Source: Annulohypoxylon bovei var. microspora (lineage: Eukaryota; Ascomycota; Sordariomycetes; Xylariales; Hypoxylaceae). From it: a DNA stretch of 64,000 nucleotides. The notes under the pieces are model-generated. The model was not told the DNA's origin, did not search any database, and worked only from the letters and a program-made list of their open reading frames with translations. The stretch covers positions 124,001-188,000 of the forward strand of contig MU405272.1 of the NCBI GenBank assembly GCA_022836615.1, given 5' to 3'. Positions 36,030-45,046 of this stretch are shown here, one piece after another (position 1 is the first letter of the stretch; every line of letters begins with the position of its first letter). Position numbers and translations under genes: made by a program.

Positions 36030-36488
36030 CTAGAGGTTCCGCTTCCGTTTGCCGATGCGCTGGTAGTGTTTTCGCGGGTCGATGCGCTGCATGCACGAGC
36101 TGAAGAGGTGTGGAAGTCGTCGGTACCTGTCGAGGGTACTGCTACGAGGGCTGATGCTGAATACGGAACGGTTTTCTGAATGGCCTGCCGGAGTGGTGAC
36201 TTCGGGTCTTCCTCTGATGTCGGCAGGTCGTCTGTATGATCTTGGGGTGATGGGGAGTCGACATTCTTGGACTGGGGTCGTAGGTGCCCTTCTTTTCACT
36301 CTTCCTTTACGCTTGATAGAAATAGTGCTACGGGCAACATGATTAGGGGCCTCGATATCGTCAAGTCTCATGTTCCGCATATTTTCTGACGGGTAATCGA
36401 ACCGCATGGGGCGCGCCTTAGAAGACATAACTCGGGACGGGTTCTCGGCTGGCTCGTCTCGCCCATTCGACGTAGCAGCGTTTTTCTC
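36030..36488 (-). other. In-frame open extension after the Pex14-like stop, possibly coding
   Basis: Directly after the TAG of the Pex14-like gene the same frame stays open for about 152 codons. The predicted segment is strongly basic and rich in Ser/Thr-Pro (RSTISIKRKGRVKRRAPTTP, PITPRSYRRPADIRGR, IGKRKRNL). An internal ATG at 36428 would allow a separate 132-aa protein. It might be a readthrough tail, a separate small basic protein or a chance open frame. No known domain is visible. Confidence 0.35.
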
Positions 36489-37592
36489 CTATCTCGCTGC
36501 TGTGGTTGGAAAGCTTCTTGAGCTTAGGAACATTCCCTTGACGCTTCGGATAGCGTCCTTAGTTTTCTTAACCTCGTCGTCGGGCTCGGAACTGCGTCCG
36601 TATATCATACTATTATGGACGCTGGCAAAGTCGGTCAGAGGAGGAGCGCCCAACTTGTCGACTTCGTCGCGAACCTCCCGGAGTAGAGAGTTGAGGTCGG
36701 CAGAGCTTTCAGCATGGCGTACGTGCATATCGTTTATTTCCCGGAGAGAAGCCCGGAGAGCAGTGAGACGGCGAGCTTGTGCATCGATAGGTCTGTCCGT
36801 TTGGTTGGGCGTACTAGAAGTTGAATCCTGGGCCAGCATTTTCGGGGAGGTCTGCGTCCCTATGTCCCGGTGGAACAGTTCGGTGGGATCACTGCATATG
36901 CTTTCATCATCCGCATAGGCGCCCTCGTCTTGTCTTGCCTTCAACAACAGTTTTCCGTTTTTGTATGGAACCTCGGAGACAACACCTTCAAGCTGTTCCA
37001 CTAGCTGCTCTAGTTTATCGTTTATATGTGCGTAATAGTCGGCCCGCGCATCGTTGAGGCTATCCACCATTGGGCTAACAACAAATCGTGCTGTTCCGTA
37101 TAGAAGGGTCCACACGCTACCGGAGACGGTCAAAATGTTGGCAAGGCTGGAGGGCGTGATTAGTGGTGGTGGTTTGGGCGAGGTAGTTAAGAATTCGGGG
37201 TAGGTTATAATCGGCGCTGGACTGTTTGTCGGTGAGGCCGCAGGGGTATATATCTCGAAGCCTTCATTTGCTTCCGAAGTTTGCTCTATGCTTTCGTCTT
37301 CACCCACGGACTTGGTGGTTGTCGGTGATGAACTCGAAGCTTGTGTGACTTGTTCCGCCTCTTTTAGCAATTCTTGGATTTGGGTGTCGTCGTATCCCTT
37401 GCTCTTGAGAAATTCGGTTTTCTTTTCTAAACTCGAATTCCGAACCGTTTCGTCTTGCAGAAATACTCGCGCTTGCTCAAGAGTTGCATCTGATGTGCCG
37501 ACGTTTTGGGCTTGACTAGTCTCGGGTGTAGCGTCATTCTCGGATCGCGGCTCTTGCCACGACGGTATACTGGATCGTTTTGAATCGGCCAT
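36489..37592 (-). CDS. Pex14-family peroxin (Pex14/17 or Pex33-like)
   Basis: Peroxisomal membrane protein of the matrix-protein import docking complex. A single exon encodes 367 aa. Residues ~35-80 carry the Pex14 N-terminal signature (TLEQARVFLQDETVRNSSLE, then FLKSKGYDD), which in the family binds the WxxxF/Y motifs of Pex5. A Pro-rich stretch (PEFLTTSPKPPPLITPSSLA) leads into a hydrophobic segment (ILTVSGSVWTLLYGTARFVV, about residues 152-178). Heptad-like helices follow near 185-210 (HINDKLEQLVEQLEGVV) and 275-320. This layout, with YPEFL-PPLI before the hydrophobic segment, fits the second Pex14-like protein of filamentous fungi (PEX14/17, called PEX33 in Neurospora) better than canonical Pex14. 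The C-terminus SVKGMFLSSRSFPTTAAR looks like a natural end. The stop is TAG, with the same frame open beyond it. It is divergent from the Ies2 gene. Confidence 0.82.
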   Translation of the reverse strand: MADSKRSSIPSWQEPRSENDATPETSQAQNVGTSDATLEQARVFLQDETVRNSSLEKKTEFLKSKGYDDTQIQELLKEAEQVTQASSSSPTTTKSVGEDESIEQTSEANEGFEIYTPAASPTNSPAPIITYPEFLTTSPKPPPLITPSSLANILTVSGSVWTLLYGTARFVVSPMVDSLNDARADYYAHINDKLEQLVEQLEGVVSEVPYKNGKLLLKARQDEGAYADDESICSDPTELFHRDIGTQTSPKMLAQDSTSSTPNQTDRPIDAQARRLTALRASLREINDMHVRHAESSADLNSLLREVRDEVDKLGAPPLTDFASVHNSMIYGRSSEPDDEVKKTKDAIRSVKGMFLSSRSFPTTAAR

Positions 37593-39551
37593 ATTGATAA
37601 CGAGTGAGGGGCTGGTAGAACCAGCCGATATGATTTAAATGAACAAAGAATGGGAATAAATTGATTCGTAAATGGGTTTAGGAATAAAAGTTGAAGCTTG
37701 AAGCATCAAGTAGAACTAGAAGCTGTCAGGTAAAAGAAACAAGCCAACGCGATGTAGTTATCTTATCTTGATATTTGTATGTACTGTACATATGTGGGTA
37801 CCTAGCTGCCTCGGTACATCCTCTAAATTCTAAAGTTTCCAACCTCCCGACTCCCGAGAACCGAACTTTAGAAGGGATGTCACCTAAGAAGTCTAGCTAA
37901 TTCAGGTAGGTCTCGATATGGTTAGATAGTTTCCATAGCAAGTTTAGCTTAATCCATTAACTTGCATTACCTAAAGATACCTAGGTACTCTCTCACGTTG
38001 ATGGAGTGAAGTTTGAATGTCAGTGGTACCTTCACCGAATTCACCTGTTGTAAACTTCCGCACGTGACACAGGCCTCAATCGCAACATTTGAACTTTCAA
38101 CTTGATCATTTCATCGTCAATACCTTCCTCTCTCGATTGTGGAAATAATTAAAGAAGGTTCGTTGGCGAATATTGTCTCCGTCTTAGACTATAATTCACT
38201 ACCACTCATTTTAAGATCATCCCAAGATCTATTTCAATATCATTCGTCACTTTCTGATACTGACAGTTTTATGGCGGTTTCTTAGGTCGTATACATAAAC
38301 ATTCCGAGACGTTCCTCCAACATTCTGTATCACAGGTTGAAAACATTGACTGGTATCCACCTGCATCACCACCGGCGATCAGAAAGTTCGGTCGATTACA
38401 GTTGAAGTGAGTACATTTTTACTCTCAGAGGTCGTCCCCCAATCGCTAGGCTTGAAATCTCGGCTGCATGATAGACTAAAATCGGAATACGCCCCGAATC
38501 ATAGGTCAACCGTTCAAGTCGCTAGGCGCAGAGTCCTAGCTTTAGATTATTAGCCTGTCAGCCACAGCTGAGCATACCGGAGTCGTCAATTCATCAGGTA
38601 AGTCTCAGCTGCAAAATTCTGATAATAGGCCGTCTCTCGTCAGCACCTGTCAACTTCCCTGTTTCAAGCCCATCATTGCCTGGAAGAAGGGAATAAAAAG
38701 GGGGGAAGTGGAGAGAAATGATACAATTCATAGCGTCGCTGTCTGCAGTTTGATGAGACGACGGAGAATTTCTAAGTCCGCGTATGATAGGAGGCGCGGA
38801 ACGATGTTCAAGTGAATGGGGACGGGAGCAGATGACAAAAGGGGTAGGACGGGGATAAAGATGATGCGACGCGGATGCGGTGCGATGCAATTCGACGCCG
38901 ATGCGATGCATGTACAGGAAAGGCCAGTGCTCTTCTTACTTGTCTGGGCATGTCAAAAGTAAAAAAACAAAAATCAATCTTTGTTGTTTGATTGTTTGTT
39001 GGGTTGGCTGCATCAAAACCCGTCTTGGTGTGTTGCCTCAAATATCTCGATGAGCAAATCCAACTGGTTGAGATGTTTTCGTCCAATCGCCAATCTTCAA
39101 TCACCAATCGCAGTCACATATCTCAAAAGCCAAAAGCTACATTGGAAGTTACCAAGTAACCAAGTTACCGAATCCTACAGCCCTACCCCATATCCAAGCG
39201 GGAAGCGGCACCGTACCTGCCTCTTCCTTCTCTTGTTTGCGCATCACAGGGCAGCAACGTGTCACGGCGTCTGACGCCGCAGCAAGCTTATTCCGACCTC
39301 AAAAGAAACAAGCTTCTAAGACTGCCCTTGCCCTTGCCCTTGCCGCCTCGCGCGCGCCACCTCCAACAAAAAAAGTGCCTTCCTTCTTACCTCACATATA
39401 TCTGTTATTTGTGCCTTGATTTCTAAGAGCGATTTCGTCATTCATCACATCATTCAATCTACTTTTCTCATCTCTCCCACCAAAAGTCCTATCTATACTC
39501 TTCCTGCTTCACAACTTATCTTACATATCAAAATCAACAAACTGCTCCAAG
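37593..39551. promoter_or_regulatory. Divergent intergenic region between the Pex14-like and Ies2 genes
   Basis: About 2 kb expected to contain two promoters. It has a perfect TACCTAGGTA palindrome (37978-37987), a related TACCTAGCTGCC (37800), a GTATGTACTGTACATATG stretch near 37778 and a CT-rich leader (about 39390-39500) before the Ies2 ATG. A CCCTTGCCCTTGCCCTTGCC run lies near 39325. No further gene recognised. Confidence 0.45.
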
Positions 39552-40997
39552 ATGGCCTCTCGCCCACGTCGCGCAGCTGCCCAGAGGGCAAACACGGCAA
39601 TCACTGACATGGTTGATAGTGACAACCACATAAATAGCCGTACAGGCAGAACCATGTCCTCCAGGACTTCTCGCAGATCCGAGGGTAAGAGTGCCGTGGC
39701 ATCGGTCTCGCACGGTCCTCCCTCTTCGCCCTCAGAATCTAACCAGCATATCCATTTTACAGTTAAGCTTCCGGCAAGCAAGCTTCGCCAGGCAACTTCT
39801 AGCCGTGCCAGCCAGTCCAGCCGTCAGCAAGCTTCTAGTTCCAGCATCGTTGAGGGAAAGCGGAATCGCTCTCAGAAGAAAAGCTATGTCGTGGACTCTA
39901 GTGACGAAGAAGACGACGACGCCGAGGACGAAGTTCAAGTAGAAGAAGATGATGATGACGACGATGAAGATGACGATGATGCCGAAGGAGAAGACGATGA
40001 TATGGCTGACATGGGAGAGGAAGACGCAGAGGGCGAGATTGTAGTTGATGACACCATGGATATCGACGCCGAAGGAGACGACGACGATATCGGCGAGGAG
40101 GATGCCGAAGGTGAAGACGATGACATGGATGTGGATCCCATCCCTCCTCCAGCGCCCGTGATCAAAGTCTCAAAGCCGCAAACTAAGAGTACTACCAGCA
40201 AGTCAAAAGCCTCTGCTAAATCTAGCGGGAAGGCCGCAGTTCCCCAAGCACGGGACAGCGACGACGATGAAGAGCTTAGTGAACTAGAAAGCGAGGCCGA
40301 CGAGATTCAAGATACCGTCAAGGTTGGAGGGGGTGACGAAGAAGACGCCGAGGGCGAAGATGAAGAGATCGAAGCAGCGAACCCCGCCGAGGAAGAAGAC
40401 GACGATGTCGGTAGCGACGGCGGCGATGAAAGCCGTGCTGAGACCCCCGATCTTACTCGAATGACTAAACGACAACGTGCTCGCTTTGAGGAAAATGGGG
40501 ATGCCTTGATGAAACTATCTGATGGCAAGTACCCCTATTCTATTATTCATAAAAGCGAGGCTAACGTGGCTACAGAGGTGCAAGCGAAGAAGCATTTCAC
40601 TGCCGAAGAACTCTCTATGCGCCGTGCTGAGATGGCTCGTCGACGACGTAATTTGAGTGAGAAGCGTAACGAAGAAGTTAAAGTATATCATCCGTTTCTC
40701 CTTTAAATAGCTATCAGGATCTAGAGTATACAAAACTAATACGCTGGATAATAGATGGAGACTATAAATAAGCTTCTCAAGAAGCAGGCTCCTAAAACTA
40801 ACCGCAAGTCTATGCTTGCCGGAGACCTGACTCCTGATGGCGACGCCAATAAACCTAATCCCACATTTGTCAGATGGATTAGCAACAAGGATGGTAGCCG
40901 AATAGGTGTCCCTGACGAAATGCTTTCTGGACCGTCCGGTCAGGCTTTTGCTCGAAGTGGTCTTGGACGTGGAAAGATGGTAGAGGAGGTATCGTAG
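39552..40997 (+). CDS. INO80 complex subunit Ies2/INO80B (PAPA-1-like domain)
   Basis: Nuclear subunit of the INO80 chromatin remodeller. Two exons (39552-40682 and 40755-40997, intron 72 nt) encode 457 aa. The N-terminus is basic and Ser-rich (MASRPRRAAAQRAN). The middle ~200 residues are extremely acidic with repeated EEDAEGEDD units, interrupted by a Lys/Ser/Thr-rich linker. The C-terminal part carries the conserved PAPA-1/Ies2 block: LTRMTKRQRARFEE, FTAEELSMRRAEMARRRRNL and, across the splice, NEEVKMETINKLLKKQAPK, then PTFVRWISNKDGSRIGVPDE. In the family this region binds the remodeller core and stimulates its activity. The splice is phase 0 (GTATAT donor) and restores the conserved block, which makes the model firm. 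Confidence 0.9.
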
Positions 40998-41629
40998 AGC
41001 GATGAACATCACGACGGATGTCAAGACAGCCACCAAAACTATGAAGATGAAGATCAGGGTAGACATCAAGACGAACAACACAGCCATAACCCCTTGATAA
41101 GACGACATCCCCATTCTTCACGCTCGTGTGACATTCTCTAAGCTGTCAGACATCCCCGGCGCTTCATTAAACACATTAAAATTTGTATTCTGATGGTTCA
41201 TATTCCAGGTTATCAGGTGGTTACTCATATTTCTTATGATTCATGGAGTTTAAGGGTTAGCACATTTTGATACTGTAGTTTAGACCCCATAACTCGGTGG
41301 AAGCAATAATTCAGTTTAGGGATGCCCATAAGACATGATTTTCTTAAGGAGAACTTACCTAGCATAATATTTTGAGGTATGTGGTTAGTGTCACAACAAT
41401 ACACCTAGCACTTCGGTTGCCAGTTGCCAGAACTTTGACTCATATACCATAGTTTGCTGTCGCTCTTCAATCTTCGATCTACAACCGCGACAAGTGAAAA
41501 GTCGGAAAAATTGCTCCAATTCATTTGTTGTTTATTCGGTTCCTTTTCGCCTTCCGTTTGGAACCCTTTCGGATACCCGGGCTCTCCCATATCACTGCCT
41601 TGTCACCCCCGTCGAAGAACCCTCTGGCG
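40998..41629. other. Short intergenic region
   Basis: About 630 bp between the Ies2 stop and the next plus-strand gene. The minus-strand open frame at 40515-41114 overlaps the end of Ies2, is hydrophobic by antisense effect and is not considered real. Nothing else seen. Confidence 0.4.
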
Positions 41630-42336
41630 ATGAGTATGCCCTCTCCGGCTGACAATACTGGCAACTCATGGAAAGTATTAGCTTCGATCACCCTGTCTGA
41701 ACTGCCGTGGTAAACAGGGTCTTGGGCAAGACGTCTGGGATGCCTGCTGAAATGCTCTTGCCCCCTATGCCCAAGCCTCCCGCGCGACCCGACCCCCCTA
41801 TGTCGTCTGAGTCATCCACGCCCCTAATGCCCCCGGCTAGGCCTACGGCTAAACGACTACATACCTTGGCTACTAAGATATACCCTATCGTTGAGCCTTT
41901 CAGCTATGCAGACACGGGGAGGGTGATGGCAGATGCCTATCACATGAAGGAGGCTCGGACTAGGGCCTTGTGGGATCAAGAGCGAGAGCGCGAAGTCCAT
42001 GAAGTCGAAGCTCTTTATGAGCGTGAAGTCAATGAGGCGCGACAGGAGGCAGCTACTCACAGGATCCGAGCGAACGCCGAGGCTAAGAAGGCACTTGCTG
42101 AGATTGAGAGAGCCGATCAAGCTGTGCAGAAACTGGTTGAGTCACAGCTAGCCCTCCGCCCAGACGTGAAGCAAGGTCTTAGCAAACTGGACAAGTGGCT
42201 ATCTAAGTATAGCATCGATGCTAAGGTGGGGTTGGATAACGCGGTGGCGGAGAGCGAGCCTATGATGTCCCAACCGATACTACGCCGTGAAGACTCGAAC
42301 CAGGTAACTGAAAGAGGAAGAAAAAATACTCCTTAA
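41630..42336 (+). CDS. Small coiled-coil protein, function unknown
   Basis: I do not recognise this gene. The main frame runs from about 41731 to 42336 and encodes roughly 200 aa. A Pro/Met-rich start (PPMPKPPARPDPPMSSESST) is followed by a long charged helix of about 80 residues (REREVHEVEALYEREVNEAR, then RANAEAKKALAEIERADQAV) predicted to form a coiled coil, and a short tail. The frame lacks an early ATG. One plausible model adds a 45-nt first exon (41630-41674, MSMPSPADNTGNSWK) and a 56-nt intron ending at 41730, which keeps phase. The alternative is a start at the ATG at 41740. It may be lineage-specific. Confidence 0.55.
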
Positions 42337-42776
42337 AGGACAATATGGGGGATTACTGACCTACCTAGATACCTACCTAGGTAAATAAACATTTATTACT
42401 TTCCCCAGAAGCTAGACATTCCTCCCTTATTTAACTAGAGGTAAAGTAAGGTAGGCTAGATGAAAGTGAATGTGTATAATACAAGGAAAAGAGACCATGA
42501 GCGAATGAAGGGCTTGGTCTAATAGCTGCGTTCACAGCAGCGCTATCAAAATAGGGGAAGCTTGCAATGGTAGCACATTAAGACAATGAATTGAATAGAT
42601 ATTATAGCTAGAGAAATAGAACTAAAAGTAAGAGTGGTAGAACGATCGTAGTACTACAGAATATCAGTTTATATGGTAATCACCCCTATTCTTTCCTTGC
42701 CTAATAGAACCCTTTTCATATCTAATAGCCCGCTATCATTCCACTTCTATCAATATTATGAGAATTCCAAATGGGA
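42337..42776. other. Convergent intergenic region
   Basis: 440 bp between the converging coiled-coil and MFS genes. Contains a perfect TACCTAGGTA palindrome at 42374-42383, preceded by a near copy (CTACCTAGATACC). AT-rich otherwise. Confidence 0.5.
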
Positions 42777-44426
42777 TTAAGAAGAGCCTTCCTTCGCAAT
42801 CATGATCTCGGAATTCTCTTCCTTCTCCTTCTCTTGTAGTCCATATTCTGTCTCTAGCTCAGTCCGTAGCGGTACGTGTTTCTCAAATGCCACCGCGATC
42901 AACCCTGAGGCACCAAAAGCCATGGCGCCATACCAGACAACTTTCATCACTTGTACATATATATCCAAGACCTCATCCTGAGTCCTTGGCTCGAGGGTGT
43001 GTATATACGGATCGCTTGCGAACTGGTATGCCCTACCGCCACTTAATGCTTCTCTCACCTGCGGGTCTGAGATCTGATAAGAAAGTTGGTCGAAGCGGTT
43101 GTTGAACATGATGCCGGGGATCGTGATCCCCCAGACAAACCCGAAACTGCGAAGGAATGAATACACGCCAGTAGCTGCAGCGACGTCCTTCTCCGGTAGA
43201 CTTGCTAGGATTGCCGGAAGAGTTGTGGGAAGAATACATGCCCTACCCAGTGCGTCTATAATTTGTAAGATAGCCCAGACACCTGCGTTTGTGTCCCTTC
43301 CAAGTAGCGTATTAAGACCGGGCCCCAGCGTGCTTAGAGCGAAGCCCACAGCATGCAGTCGACGGTACCGGCCAGTCTTAGAGAGGATGACGCCTGCAAT
43401 CGCAGCGCCGGGAATCAGGAGGAACGTGAAAGGCAAGAAATTGACTCCGGCCCGGATGATGCTGGTGCCTCGAATGGCGAGGAAGTATACTGGCCAGAAG
43501 AAGCAAACCCATTGGAGCAACATAGAAGTGAGGAAGATCATGTAAAAGGCCGCCGCTGATGTTCGGTTGCCGAAGACGCGTGGTGGTATACAGGGGCTCT
43601 TGTCTTTAATGTAGTACTCGTATCCGTGGAAGCAGGCCCAGCCAACGCCGCCCACGACGACAGGAACGATGATTCTCCAAGAGGACCAGGCGTACACTGT
43701 TCCGCCGAAAGTGAGACCAATGAGGATCGCGGTGGTGGAGCCGATGAAAATGACATCGCCGATCCAGTCCACCTGTGTGATTACCTCTTTCCACGGGACG
43801 GGGATGTGCTTGATCCGGAGGAAGAAGATCATGACCGGAAGAACGATGCCGCAGATGGGTAAGTTGAGGTAGAAGCACCAGTGCCAGTCTCTCTCCGCAA
43901 GCGCACCGCCCACAATAGGCCCCAGGATTGATCCTATTGCAGAGACTGATAGCACGATGCCGAGATATTGTCCTCTCTCCTTTAGGGGAACCATATCACA
44001 GACGATCAACTCTACCAGGAGCATGATCCCACCACTTCCCAGTCCTTGTACAGTGCGGCCGGCAATCATAGTTGCAATATCTTTCGCGCCACCGGCAACA
44101 CCGCTACCAAGGGCAAATATGCAAACCGAGATAATCATGGGCCATCGACGCCCAAATATGTTGCATAGCTGTGCAATTGTAGGTTGAGCAACGGTTTGAG
44201 CAAAGACGAAGCAGTTAGCCACTTCGACGTACTTGTCGCCAATGTTAAGTTCGGATGAAATGTGCGGAAGCGCGATCGCAATGATTGACCCGTCAAGGGA
44301 TGATGTGAAAGCAATTAGACATAGAGAGGCTATGACTAACCAGAACGACGCGCTCTTAGGCGCAATCTTTGATGTTTCGACTACATCTTCGTGATCCTGT
44401 TTGTTAGGGTCTATTGGAGTTGTCAT
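42777..44426 (-). CDS. MFS multidrug efflux transporter, DHA2 (14-TM) family
   Basis: Proton-coupled efflux pump of the plasma membrane; a single exon of 549 aa, the usual length for fungal DHA2 transporters. Hydrophobic segments run regularly from about residue 28 to 525, consistent with 14 spans. Signature motifs are visible: first span SLDGSIIAIALPHIS (the D of the D1 motif), the loop motif NIFGRRWPM, AGRTVQGLGSGGI (motif B) and the antiporter motif C GSILGPIVGGALAERDWHW. N- and C-terminal tails are hydrophilic and acidic (QEKEKEENSEIMIAKEGSS). DHA2 members export drugs, mycotoxins and other small hydrophobic compounds; the substrate here is unknown. It is transcribed divergently from the cytochrome P450 with 620 bp between start codons, suggesting co-regulation. 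It looks intact. Confidence 0.93.
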   Translation of the reverse strand: MTTPIDPNKQDHEDVVETSKIAPKSASFWLVIASLCLIAFTSSLDGSIIAIALPHISSELNIGDKYVEVANCFVFAQTVAQPTIAQLCNIFGRRWPMIISVCIFALGSGVAGGAKDIATMIAGRTVQGLGSGGIMLLVELIVCDMVPLKERGQYLGIVLSVSAIGSILGPIVGGALAERDWHWCFYLNLPICGIVLPVMIFFLRIKHIPVPWKEVITQVDWIGDVIFIGSTTAILIGLTFGGTVYAWSSWRIIVPVVVGGVGWACFHGYEYYIKDKSPCIPPRVFGNRTSAAAFYMIFLTSMLLQWVCFFWPVYFLAIRGTSIIRAGVNFLPFTFLLIPGAAIAGVILSKTGRYRRLHAVGFALSTLGPGLNTLLGRDTNAGVWAILQIIDALGRACILPTTLPAILASLPEKDVAAATGVYSFLRSFGFVWGITIPGIMFNNRFDQLSYQISDPQVREALSGGRAYQFASDPYIHTLEPRTQDEVLDIYVQVMKVVWYGAMAFGASGLIAVAFEKHVPLRTELETEYGLQEKEKEENSEIMIAKEGSS

Positions 44427-45046
44427 CGAGTGATAATTGTGAGAGAAACACTAAGACTAATAGAATATTTATTGGATAATTTAGTTGGCCTTCGTTGAAG
44501 AGACGACGTCAAGCCAGATGATTCTTAGGACTCAAGGTCAACGTTGAAGATACCTACCTACGGTAAAGAAGAAATTTGGCGGGCAAAGGCTTTCATGCGA
44601 TGGGTGTTCACTGAAGGGAGACAAGCTAATTCGTGTTCGTATACCCTATCCTCATCTATTATCCGCTGATTAATATCCCTTACTTCCCACAACCATTAAA
44701 TACCGATATAGTAATCCTAGTCTGCCTTCAATGCTAACAGTTGTTAGGGCATGCGCAGGGCGTGTACAGGCGGACCTATAGGATCGTTATATCAATCTGC
44801 TATTCATATGCTGTAGCACCAACACAATTGGTATCACAGAACACAGGAATTAACAGGCAACAAAGGAATTTATTCCCAGTCCCCTGAGGCTCTGCCTCCA
44901 ACTTCAGCTGTCCCCTCCGCCCCTCCTTGTCTTCCCCATCACTCTACACCTGAGCTCTCCTCCAACTCCCTTCCTGCAATCTGCACCTGGAACTCAATCT
45001 TTTTCTTTGCTTGACTTGGTGTGCTTCTGTTGCAAGTGGCGGCATA
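44427..45046. promoter_or_regulatory. Shared promoter region of the MFS and P450 genes
   Basis: 620 bp between two divergent start codons. The half near the P450 is CT-rich (44880-45010: CCCCTCCGCCCCTCCTTG), as is typical of a fungal core promoter. No site of a named regulator can be identified with confidence, but the layout supports joint control. Confidence 0.5.

Noticed and set aside
40515..41114. Minus-strand frame of 199 codons antisense to Ies2
   Set aside because: It overlaps the conserved coding end of Ies2, and its hydrophobic composition is what antisense of charged codons gives.
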